Below are positions 1 through 5,794 of a DNA stretch of 8,254 nucleotides, piece after piece. A model generated the notes under the pieces. It ran no database searches, was not told where the DNA came from, and saw only the letters and a list, made by a program, of their open reading frames with translations. The stretch is from Nocardioidaceae bacterium. Lineage in GTDB: Bacteria > Actinomycetota > Actinomycetes > Propionibacteriales > Nocardioidaceae. The DNA lies in contig JACCZJ010000436.1 in the NCBI GenBank assembly GCA_013696065.1, positions 1-8,254 of the forward strand, read 5' to 3'. The first letter of the stretch is position 1, and every line of letters starts with the position of its first letter. Made by a program: the position numbers and the translations under genes.

Positions 1-14
1 CACTGAGGGCAACT

Positions 15-830
15 ATGTTTCGCGAACGCAGCATCGAGATCAAGACGCCTGAGCAGATTGCCTTGATGCGAGAAGCTGGTCTTGTCGTTGCTGAGACGCT
101 GTCCCTCCTGCGGTCTGAAGTTAAGCCTGGCGTGACGACCGGGGATCTCGATGCGATCGCAGCCGAACACATCCGGTCCCGCGGCGCCACGTCGAACTTC
201 TTGGGCTATCACGGCTTCCCCGCGACGATCTGCGCGTCAGTCAACAACCAGGTGGTGCACGGGATTCCAGGCGACCGAGGCCTGCAAGACGGCGATCTGA
301 TTTCGCTCGACTGCGGAGCAGTGGTCGAGGGTTGGCATGCGGACGCCGCTATCACCGTCGCGGTCGGGGGGGTGTCCGAGGCACTACAGGAACTCATGCG
401 GGTGTGCGAAGAGTCGATGTGGCGTGGATTTGCTGCCGCCCGCGTCGGCGGCAGACTCACCGACATCTCCCACGCTGTCGAGTCCTATGTTCGTTCGCAG
501 GGCCACTACGGCCTGGTCGAGGACTACGTCGGGCACGGCATCGGCTCAGCCATGCACATGCCCCCGAGCGTGCCCAACTTTGGCCGCCCCGGCAAAGGGC
601 CAAGACTGGTGAGCGGTATGGCGCTGGCGGTGGAGCCCATGATCACCATGGGCACCATCGAGACTGACGTGCTCGACGACGAGTGGACCGTCGTAACCCA
701 AGACGGCTCTTGGTCGGCGCACTTCGAGCACTCGTTCACCCTGACCGCGGAGGGTGCGCTGATCCTCACCGCTCTCGACGGAGGAGCGGTCAAACTCGCT
801 GGCTTGGGTGTCCCCTGCGCTCTGGCGTAG
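15..830 (+). CDS. map: Type I methionine aminopeptidase
   Basis: Removes the initiator methionine from nascent proteins in the cytoplasm; a dinuclear-metal enzyme of the pita-bread fold. The 271-residue product has all five expected metal ligands in family order: D99 (in SLDCGA), D110 (HADAAIT), H174 (YVGHGIG), E207 (AVEPM) and E238 (HFEHS). The substrate-contacting histidines H82 and H181 are also present. There is no N-terminal zinc-finger or SH3-binding extension, so it matches the short, adk-linked actinobacterial form (mapA-like) rather than the extended mapB form. The ATG is preceded by GAGGG at 5-9 with a 5-nt spacer. In many actinobacteria map lies between adk and infA; here infA follows only after an opposed methyltransferase gene. 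The last 15 or so residues are a short nonconserved tail. Family assignment is very secure. Confidence 0.97.
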   Translation: MFRERSIEIKTPEQIALMREAGLVVAETLSLLRSEVKPGVTTGDLDAIAAEHIRSRGATSNFLGYHGFPATICASVNNQVVHGIPGDRGLQDGDLISLDCGAVVEGWHADAAITVAVGGVSEALQELMRVCEESMWRGFAAARVGGRLTDISHAVESYVRSQGHYGLVEDYVGHGIGSAMHMPPSVPNFGRPGKGPRLVSGMALAVEPMITMGTIETDVLDDEWTVVTQDGSWSAHFEHSFTLTAEGALILTALDGGAVKLAGLGVPCALA

Positions 831-864
831 GGCCACGGCGCGTCTCACGGTCCATACGGCGCAC

Positions 865-1482
865 TCAGGCGGCCTCGGCAACGCCTTCGGAGGTTGCACC
901 GAACATCTTGGGCTGGCCCTGGGTGTAGTAGGCGTCGAGACGCCGGATGGTAAGACCTCCGGCCGCCACGAGCGCAGGGATGTCGCGGTTCAGGTTGCAA
1001 CCGCAAGCGACCCGCTGCTGGACCCCGTTCAGTCGGTTCTGCCACGTGCGCACCGCTGTATCCGGAGCGGCACCGTGTTCGACGAAGTGAAATGTCCCCC
1101 CGGGACGCAGGACACGTCTGGCTTCTCGCACAGCCGCCACGGCGTCGGGAATCGTGCACAGCGTCCATGTGCAGAGGACCGCGTCGGCTGAGTCGTCCTC
1201 GAAGGGCAAGAAGTGACCATCGAGACCGGCGATCTCGACGGGGACGGGCGCGGCGGCGATTCGGTCCTGGGCCAGGCGTACGCCGAGCTCGGCCGGCTCC
1301 ACCACCCGCAACCGGCTCACGGTGGAGGGCATGTGCGGAAGGTTGAGGCCGGTGCCGAAACCGATCTCGACCACGTCACCTCGCAGATCCGAACACACGC
1401 GTGCCCGGGCCTTGCGGGTTTCCTTGGTGTCCATCATCAGGTTCATCAGCCGTGGGAAGACCTGGTCACGGTAGAAGGGCAT
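865..1482 (-). CDS. Class I SAM-dependent methyltransferase (UbiE/METTL7-like)
   Basis: A predicted cytoplasmic methyltransferase of 205 residues with a single Rossmann-type domain. Visible motifs: motif I VVEIGFGTGLN (37-47) for SAM binding, VVEP (60-63) whose acidic residue should contact the SAM ribose, a motif IV region around DAVLCTWTLCTI (100-111), and LRPGG followed by VEHG (125-137). A C-terminal CGCNLNRD motif (160-167) recalls the Methyltransf_11 group that includes METTL7-like proteins. The substrate is unknown and cannot be read from the sequence. The ATG at 1482 has only a weak Shine-Dalgarno, but a good promoter lies about 40 nt upstream. The gene converges on map (34 nt between stops) and diverges from infA, so it interrupts an otherwise conserved order and probably forms its own transcription unit. 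Fold assignment is secure; function is open. Confidence 0.9.
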   Translation of the reverse strand: MPFYRDQVFPRLMNLMMDTKETRKARARVCSDLRGDVVEIGFGTGLNLPHMPSTVSRLRVVEPAELGVRLAQDRIAAAPVPVEIAGLDGHFLPFEDDSADAVLCTWTLCTIPDAVAAVREARRVLRPGGTFHFVEHGAAPDTAVRTWQNRLNGVQQRVACGCNLNRDIPALVAAGGLTIRRLDAYYTQGQPKMFGATSEGVAEAA

Positions 1483-1528
1483 AGCTCATGCTACGAGTCG
1501 AACCCAAGGCGGCCACCACGACTGCCGG

Positions 1529-1557
1529 ACGCTAGCGGCGCTCTGGTGCGCAGTCAA
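1529..1557 (-). promoter_or_regulatory. Predicted sigma-70-type promoter for the 865-1482 methyltransferase
   Basis: Read on the minus strand, TTGACT (1552-1557) is followed after exactly 17 bases by TAGCGT (1529-1534). This matches the -35 TTGACA at five of six positions and the actinobacterial TAnnnT -10. Transcription would start near 1522, giving a leader of about 40 nt before the ATG at 1482. Spacing and orientation both fit; activity is inferred. Confidence 0.6.
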
Positions 1558-1581
1558 TTTCTTCGTTCTCGGCTGAGGGTC

Positions 1582-1587
1582 TAGACT
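1582..1587 (+). promoter_or_regulatory. Candidate -10 element for the infA operon
   Basis: TAGACT fits the TAnnnT -10 consensus of actinobacterial housekeeping promoters and points towards infA. No convincing -35 is found 16-18 bases upstream (TTTCTT or TTCTTC at best). That -35 zone abuts the -35 of the opposed methyltransferase promoter, so the two would form a divergent, partly overlapping pair. A start near 1594 would give infA a leader of roughly 190 nt. The conserved operon needs a promoter somewhere in 1483-1782, and this is the best site I see. Confidence 0.4.
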
Positions 1588-1708
1588 TGGGGGTCGGCCC
1601 ACCTGTGGTCTGTTCTGTCGTGCCTTGCGCTGCCTTCTACTGGGTGGCATGGGGAGGTGCGTCCGGCGGGGTCCAGCGGTTCGACGTACCGCACCACTGC
1701 AACACCAC

Positions 1709-1742
1709 GATGTGCACAGCAACAAGATGTGCGCAGCAACAA
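1709..1742 (+). repeat. 17-bp direct tandem repeat in the infA leader
   Basis: Two adjacent copies, GATGTGCACAGCAACAA (1709-1725) and GATGTGCGCAGCAACAA (1726-1742), differ at one base. The first copy contains the perfect palindrome TGTGCACA (1711-1718), which the A-to-G difference breaks in the second. The repeat ends 40 nt before the infA start codon. The unit is not a multiple of three, so it is not maintained as a coding repeat. It could be a local duplication, a protein-binding pair or an RNA element. Confidence 0.85.
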
Positions 1743-1782
1743 CGTACGACAAGCCCACCAGCTGCTAGAGATTGCGGAGGAT

Positions 1783-2004
1783 ATGCCGAAGAAGGAAGGG
1801 GTCATCGAGATCGAGGGCACCGTCGTGGAGGCGCTCCCGAACGCCATGTTCAGGGTTGAACTCAACAACGGGCACAAGGTTCTCGCCCACATCAGCGGCA
1901 AAATGCGTCAGCACTACATCCGGATCCTCCCCGAGGACCGCGTGGTGGTGGAACTCTCGCCGTACGACCTCACCCGCGGACGCATCGTCTATCGCTACAA
2001 GTAG
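1783..2004 (+). CDS. infA: Translation initiation factor IF-1
   Basis: IF-1 binds the 30S A-site and works with IF-2 and IF-3 during initiation. The 73-residue product is an S1/OB-fold protein nearly identical to the actinobacterial consensus, with EGTVVEALPNAMFRVEL (11-27), HISGKMRQHYIRI (36-48) and the ending RGRIVYRYK. The ATG at 1783 was chosen because MPKKEGVIEIEG aligns with the family N-terminus; the same frame stays open upstream to a GTG at 1657, but those residues are not IF-1-like. A strong GGAGG (1776-1780) lies only 2 nt from the ATG, which is unusually close. It is the first gene of the infA-rpmJ-rpsM-rpsK-rpsD-rpoA-rplQ run, preceded by a 300-nt noncoding region. Confidence 0.97.
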   Translation: MPKKEGVIEIEGTVVEALPNAMFRVELNNGHKVLAHISGKMRQHYIRILPEDRVVVELSPYDLTRGRIVYRYK

Positions 2005-2089
2005 TCCCTACCAGCCCTAGCCAGCCGTCAACCCGCAGGCACGCCTCGGTCCCCGTGACTGAGTGCGGCCCGCTCACATGGAGAGCTCG

Positions 2090-2203
2090 ATGAAGGTCAA
2101 CCCGAGCGTCAAGAAGATTTGCGACAATTGCAAGGTGATCCGCCGTAACAAGCGGGTCATGGTCATCTGTGTCAACCCGCGTCACAAGCAGCGCCAAGGC
2201 TGA
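2090..2203 (+). CDS. rpmJ: 50S ribosomal protein L36
   Basis: A 37-residue zinc-ribbon protein of the large subunit. The sequence starts MKVNPSVKKICDNCKV and ends NPRHKQRQG, as usual for L36. Zinc ligands are complete: C11, C14, C27 and H32 (CxxC...CxxxxH), so this is the zinc-binding C+ form. Start choice: an in-frame ATG at 2078 would add four residues, but the family begins at MKV, and GGAG (2080-2083) sits 6 nt before the ATG at 2090. It lies 85 nt after infA and 210 nt before rpsM. Actinobacteria often carry a second, zinc-free L36 elsewhere under zinc control; that paralogue is not in this window. Confidence 0.96.
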   Translation: MKVNPSVKKICDNCKVIRRNKRVMVICVNPRHKQRQG

Positions 2204-2413
2204 TGCACCTAGCGAGGTCCGGCTATGCGGCCGTCCTCAACCAAGCGTGACCGCTCGTCACCATCCACCTTCACAGGAGATGGAGGCGTCACCCCCGGAC
2301 CGAAGGCCGGGGCCTTGCCATTCGAATGACGACCCGCAACTGGGTCCGATCCGAGAGGCGGGCAGGGACGCGGCACGCCATACACCTTCGACGACTGAAA
2401 GGTTCACCGCCTG
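2204..2413 (+). other. 210-nt rpmJ-rpsM intergenic region with possible RNA structure
   Basis: An unusually long gap inside a ribosomal protein operon. It contains two mutually exclusive hairpins: CCCCGG (2293-2298) with CCGGGG (2307-2312), and AAGGC (2303-2307) with GCCTT (2312-2316). In addition GGTCCGG (2216-2222) is a perfect complement of CCGGACC (2295-2301), allowing a long-range stem. No U-tract follows, so it is not an intrinsic terminator. TTGCCA (2315-2320) resembles a -35, but no acceptable -10 follows at 16-18 bases. In E. coli, S4 represses the alpha operon by binding a structured leader just upstream of rpsM; a comparable role here is only inference. Confidence 0.4.
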
Positions 2414-2791
2414 ATGGCACGCCTCGTCGGTGTAGACCTCCCGCGCGACAAGCGCATCGAGGTTGCACTTACCTACATTTTCGGAATCGGCAAAACTCGT
2501 GCACATGAGCTGCTCGACGCGACCGGGGTCAGCCCCGACGCTCGGGTGCACACGCTCGGTGACGAGGAGCTGGTCAAGCTTCGTGACTACATCGAAGCCA
2601 ACTTCCAGGTCGAAGGTGACCTCCGCCGTGAGGTGACCGCCGACATTCGCCGCAAGGTGGAAATCGGCAGCTACCAGGGCCGTCGGCACCGCCAGGGTCT
2701 CCCGGTTCGTGGACAGCGCACCAAGACCAACGCGCGGACCCGCAAGGGCCCCAAGCGCACCGTCGCCGGCAAGAAGAAGGCCGGTAAATGA
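2414..2791 (+). CDS. rpsM: 30S ribosomal protein S13
   Basis: S13 sits in the head of the small subunit and contacts the P-site tRNA and the 50S subunit through bridges. The 125-residue product has the typical start MARLVGVDLPRDKR, the helix-two-turns-helix segment TYIFGIGKTRA (20-30) and the signature GSYQGRRHRQGLPVRGQRT (85-103). It ends in a very basic tail of Lys, Arg and Gly (104-125). The ATG at 2414 fits the family N-terminus. The nearest Shine-Dalgarno, GAAAGG (2397-2402), is 11 nt away, which is long. It is the first gene of the part corresponding to the E. coli alpha operon (S13-S11-S4-alpha-L17). Confidence 0.97.
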   Translation: MARLVGVDLPRDKRIEVALTYIFGIGKTRAHELLDATGVSPDARVHTLGDEELVKLRDYIEANFQVEGDLRREVTADIRRKVEIGSYQGRRHRQGLPVRGQRTKTNARTRKGPKRTVAGKKKAGK

Positions 2792-2841
2792 TCGTGCGCC
2801 TCCGACCAACCAGTTCCCTCGTCTTCAGGAGTTTGTGAGAT

Positions 2842-3246
2842 ATGCCTCCCAAAGGCCGTCAGGCCGGCGCCAAAAAGGTGCGACGCAAGGAAAAAAAGAA
2901 CGTCGGTGTGGGCCACGCCCATATCAAGAGCACGTTCAACAACACGATCGTCACCATCACCGACCCCAGCGGGGGTGTGATCGCATGGGCCAGCGCCGGC
3001 ACCGTCGGCTTCAAGGGCTCGCGCAAGTCGACCCCCTACGCCGCCCAGATGGCCGCTGAGGCTGCTGGGCGCCGGGCAATGGAGCACGGCATGAAAAAGA
3101 TCGATGTCTTCGTCAAGGGCCCAGGCTCGGGACGCGAGACCGCCATCCGCTCCCTCGGGGCGATCGGCCTCGAGGTCGGCACCATCCAAGACGTCACCCC
3201 AAGCGCCCACAACGGATGCCGCCCACCCAAGCGGCCCCGTGTCTGA
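2842..3246 (+). CDS. rpsK: 30S ribosomal protein S11
   Basis: S11 is a small-subunit platform protein that binds 16S rRNA and lies near the mRNA exit region. The 134-residue product carries the segment HIKSTFNNTIVTITDPSG (27-44), the signature DVFVKGPGSGRETAIRSL (88-105) and the conserved end DVTPSAHNGCRPPKRPRV (117-134). The N-terminal 20 residues are lysine/arginine rich, as in other actinobacteria. AGGAG (2827-2831) is 10 nt before the ATG. It follows rpsM by 50 nt and precedes rpsD by 31 nt, clearly in one operon. Confidence 0.97.
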   Translation: MPPKGRQAGAKKVRRKEKKNVGVGHAHIKSTFNNTIVTITDPSGGVIAWASAGTVGFKGSRKSTPYAAQMAAEAAGRRAMEHGMKKIDVFVKGPGSGRETAIRSLGAIGLEVGTIQDVTPSAHNGCRPPKRPRV

Positions 3247-3277
3247 CCCCCAAACCAGAAAAGGAGACTGATAAACC

Positions 3278-3886
3278 ATGGCCCGCTACACCGGACCCAT
3301 GACGAAGAAGTCCCGCCGCCTGGGGGTAGACCTCATCGGTGGAGATGCCGCATACGAACGCCGCCCCTACCCACCCGGTCAGCACGGCCGTGGTCGGGTC
3401 AAGGAGTCGGAGTACCGAAACCAGTTGATGGAAAAGCAGAAGGCGCGTTACACCTACGGCGTCCTCGAACGTCAGTTCCTCAACTACTACAAAGAAGCCA
3501 GCCGCCGTCCCGGCAAAACCGGAGACAACCTGCTGCAGCTGCTGGAGGCCCGCCTCGACAATGTGGTCTACCGTGCCGGCTTCGCCCGTACGCGTCGCCA
3601 CGCCCGTCAACTCGTGGGGCACGGCCACTTCCAGGTCAACGGCCGCAAGGTCGACATTCCGTCCTACCAGGTCTCGGCTCACGACGTCATCGACGTACGC
3701 GCCAAGTCGTTGGAGATGACCCCGTTCATCGTGGCTCGTGAGACTCACGGCGAGCGTGTCGTGCCAGCGTGGCTCGAAGTCATCACGGGTCGGATGCGTG
3801 TCCTGGTCCATCAGCTGCCAGTCCGGCAGCAGATCGACCTGCCCGTCCAAGAGCAACTCATCGTTGAGTACTACTCCAAGAAGTAA
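3278..3886 (+). CDS. rpsD: 30S ribosomal protein S4, cysteine-free form
   Basis: S4 is a primary 16S rRNA-binding protein that nucleates 30S assembly and shapes the mRNA entry site. The 202-residue product begins MARYTGPMTKKSRRLG and has an S4 RNA-binding domain at about 91-153 (RLDNVVYRAGF..., then HFQVNGRKVDIPSYQV at 117-132). It contains no cysteine at all, so the N-terminal zinc knuckle of C+ S4 proteins is absent; C- forms are common in actinobacteria. A strong AAGGAG (3261-3266) lies 11 nt before the ATG. In E. coli, S4 also acts as translational repressor of this gene group; whether that holds here is not shown by the sequence. Confidence 0.98.
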   Translation: MARYTGPMTKKSRRLGVDLIGGDAAYERRPYPPGQHGRGRVKESEYRNQLMEKQKARYTYGVLERQFLNYYKEASRRPGKTGDNLLQLLEARLDNVVYRAGFARTRRHARQLVGHGHFQVNGRKVDIPSYQVSAHDVIDVRAKSLEMTPFIVARETHGERVVPAWLEVITGRMRVLVHQLPVRQQIDLPVQEQLIVEYYSKK

Positions 3887-3945
3887 CCACGTCACATCAA
3901 ATCTGCGTCGTCAAATAGAGGTCGGCGTAGGAAGGAAAGATTTCT

Positions 3946-4962
3946 GTGCTTATCGCTCAGCGCCCATCCCTGTCCGAAGAAGTAGTCAACGAGCACCGTT
4001 CCCGCTTCGCGATCGAGCCTCTCGAACCAGGCTTTGGCTACACGCTCGGCAACTCGCTGCGCCGTACCCTGCTCTCCTCGATCCCGGGCGCGGCGGTCAC
4101 CTCGATCCGCGTGGATTCGGTGCTTCACGAGTTCACCACCATCGCCGGCGTCCGCGAGGACGTCACCGAGATCATCTTGAACCTCAAGCAGCTCGTCGTC
4201 TCCTCGGAGCAGGATGAACCGGTCACGATGTATTTGCGCAAGCAGGGCCCGGGTCAAGTCACCGCTGCTGACATCGCGCCGCCAGCTGGCGTGGAGGTGC
4301 ACAACAGCGACCTGCTGATCGCGACTCTCAACGACAAGGGCAAGTTCGACATGGAGCTGGTTGTCGAGCGCGGACGTGGCTACGTGTCCGCAGTGCAGAA
4401 CAAGGCCGGCGACACCGAGATCGGCCGGATGCCGGTTGACTCGATCTACTCGCCGGTGCTGAAGGTCACCTACAAGGTTGAGGCGACACGTGTCGAGCAG
4501 CGCACCGACTTCGACCGGCTCATCATCGACGTCGAGACCAAGCCCTCGATGAAGCCGCGCGACGCGCTTGCGTCTGCCGGCAAGACTCTGGTCGAGCTCT
4601 TCGGGTTGGCGCGTGAACTCAACATCGAGGCCGAAGGCATCGACATCGGGCCTTCCCCGATCGACGAGCAGCTGGCAGCCGATCTGGCGCTGCCGGTCGA
4701 AGACCTCAACCTCACCGTGCGGTCCTACAACTGCCTCAAGCGCGAAGGCATCCACACTGTGGGGGAATTGCTCTCCCGCAGTGAGCAGGACTTGCTAGAC
4801 ATCCGGAACTTCGGCTCCAAGTCGATCGACGAGGTCAAGGCGAAACTCCAGGAGATGGGTCTGAACCTCAAGGACAGCGCGCCCGGTTTCGACCCGAGCA
4901 GCGTCATCGACAATTACGACGAAGACGAAGACGTAAGCTTCGCTGAGGACGAGCAGTACTGA
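3946..4962 (+). CDS. rpoA: DNA-directed RNA polymerase subunit alpha
   Basis: The alpha subunit dimerises to start RNA polymerase assembly and contacts promoter UP elements and activators. The 338-residue product has an N-terminal domain with the signature GYTLGNSLRRTLLSSIPG (31-48), a linker at roughly 230-245, and a C-terminal domain (about 250-310). Residues matching the E. coli DNA-binding set are present: R259, N262, C263, K265, G290, K292 and S293 (E. coli R265, N268, C269, K271, G296, K298, S299). The tail 320-338 is acidic (DEDEDV...EDEQY), as in many actinobacteria. The start is GTG; MLIAQRPSLSEE matches the family, and AAGGA (3932-3936) lies 9 nt upstream. It is co-oriented with rpsD (59-nt gap) and rplQ (165-nt gap). 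Confidence 0.98.
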   Translation: MLIAQRPSLSEEVVNEHRSRFAIEPLEPGFGYTLGNSLRRTLLSSIPGAAVTSIRVDSVLHEFTTIAGVREDVTEIILNLKQLVVSSEQDEPVTMYLRKQGPGQVTAADIAPPAGVEVHNSDLLIATLNDKGKFDMELVVERGRGYVSAVQNKAGDTEIGRMPVDSIYSPVLKVTYKVEATRVEQRTDFDRLIIDVETKPSMKPRDALASAGKTLVELFGLARELNIEAEGIDIGPSPIDEQLAADLALPVEDLNLTVRSYNCLKREGIHTVGELLSRSEQDLLDIRNFGSKSIDEVKAKLQEMGLNLKDSAPGFDPSSVIDNYDEDEDVSFAEDEQY

Positions 4963-5088
4963 GAGGCAGCGTGCTGCGGCCAGTACTACTCGTCCTAGCG
5001 AGAGTGCCGGAACGAATTCATGGCACACTCAGCAGACGACGTGCGGCTAGCCCAGGCGAGACCGACAAATCAGCTACACCCCATCTAT

Positions 5089-5110
5089 CCGAGTACCTCG
5101 TACGGCTCGG
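5089..5110 (+). other. Potential hairpin upstream of rplQ
   Basis: CCGAG (5089-5093) can pair with CTCGG (5106-5110). Continuing inwards, TAC (5094-5096) can pair with GTA (5100-5102), leaving a CTC loop and a three-base bulge. The 3' arm enters the GGGAGAG sequence (5109-5115) that may serve as the rplQ Shine-Dalgarno, so the stem could tune translation. No T-tract follows, so it is not a terminator. The rest of the 165-nt rpoA-rplQ gap shows nothing convincing beyond a 32-codon ORF (5020-5118) without a good ribosome binding site. Confidence 0.3.
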
Positions 5111-5127
5111 GAGAGTGAGAACACACC

Positions 5128-5793
5128 ATGCCCACGCCTAAAAAGGGTCCTCGTCTCGGCGGCAGCCCCTCGCACCAGAAGGCCATCTTGGCAAACCTGG
5201 CCACGAGTCTCTTCGAACACGGCGCCATCACCACCACTGAGGCCAAGGCTCGCGTCCTGCGTCCCTATGCCGAACGGCTGATCACCAAAGCAAAACGGGG
5301 CGACCTGCACAACCGTCGCCAGGTCCTCTCGGTGATCCGCGACAAGAGCGTAGTGCACGAACTGTTCACGGAAATCGGACCCCGCTTCGCCGAACGGCCA
5401 GGTGGATACACTCGCATCACCAAGATTGGTCCTCGCAAGGGCGACAATGCGCCGATGGCCGTGATCGCGCTGGTGACCGAAGAACTCACGTCGACCCCCC
5501 GCACCGCCAACAGGCCTCCTCGGGGTTCCAGCACGGCTCTAGCGGCAGCAGCTCCCGCCGATAGCGATACCACCGAAGAAACAACCGGTGGAGAGCCAGT
5601 AGAAGGTGGCTCCGGTGACGTCGAAGGTGCCGAAGAGCCCATCGAAACGGTGGGTGGGGAGCCCACCGAGGCAGAGACAGCCCCGGTTGAGACGGTCGGT
5701 GGCGAGCCGGTGGCCGACGACGAAGCAACCAGCTCCGAGGCCGCGCCGGGTGAGGCCGAGCCGAACATCGAGGGCACCGAGAGCACCAAGTAG
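5128..5793 (+). CDS. rplQ: 50S ribosomal protein L17 with long acidic C-terminal extension
   Basis: L17 binds 23S rRNA near the polypeptide exit region. Residues 1-117 are a normal bacterial L17 domain, with MPTPKKGPRLGGSPSHQKAI at the start, NLATSLFEHGAITTTEAK (23-40) and ITKIGPRKGDNAPM (97-110). Residues about 118-221 form an extra tail, low in complexity and rich in Glu, Gly, Thr, Pro, Ala and Ser. It is strongly acidic beyond residue 145 and contains three ETxGGEP repeats (151-157, 173-179, 188-194). E. coli L17 is 127 residues; tails on L17 are known in actinobacteria, but this one nearly doubles the protein. It is likely disordered, with unknown function. The ATG is fixed by the family N-terminus; GGGAGAG (5109-5115) lies 12 nt upstream. 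The TAG stop is separated by one base from the stop of the opposed GNAT gene. Confidence 0.95.
   Translation: MPTPKKGPRLGGSPSHQKAILANLATSLFEHGAITTTEAKARVLRPYAERLITKAKRGDLHNRRQVLSVIRDKSVVHELFTEIGPRFAERPGGYTRITKIGPRKGDNAPMAVIALVTEELTSTPRTANRPPRGSSTALAAAAPADSDTTEETTGGEPVEGGSGDVEGAEEPIETVGGEPTEAETAPVETVGGEPVADDEATSSEAAPGEAEPNIEGTESTK
5578..5709 (+). repeat. Three 21-nt coding repeats in the rplQ tail (ETxGGEP)
   Basis: Units at 5578-5598, 5644-5664 and 5689-5709 each encode E-T-(T/V)-G-G-E-P. The offsets are 66 and 45 nt, both multiples of three, so the reading frame is kept. The second and third units are identical in protein but differ at several third codon positions, so the protein repeat appears conserved rather than freshly duplicated DNA. 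Confidence 0.75.
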
Positions 5794-5794
5794 G

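Noticed and set aside
1..6. Possible end of adk (CAC TGA) at the window edge
   Set aside because: A TGA at 4-6 would fit the usual adk-map order, but two codons cannot identify a gene.
831..864. Terminator between the convergent map and methyltransferase genes
   Set aside because: No stem with a following T-tract on either strand; only scattered GGCC and CGGCGC motifs.
1657..2004. Long 115-residue version of IF-1 starting at GTG 1657
   Set aside because: The added 42 residues are not IF-1-like and cross the tandem repeat; the family N-terminus starts at 1783.
3892..4755. 287-codon open frame antisense to rpoA
   Set aside because: It is a GC-rich codon-position shadow of rpoA with no recognisable domain. 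The same applies to the long antisense frames over rpsM (2258-2809), rpsK (2671-3279) and rpsD (3194-3895).
5020..5118. 32-codon ORF between rpoA and rplQ
   Set aside because: No good ribosome binding site and no recognisable features; ORFs of this size are expected by chance in GC-rich DNA.
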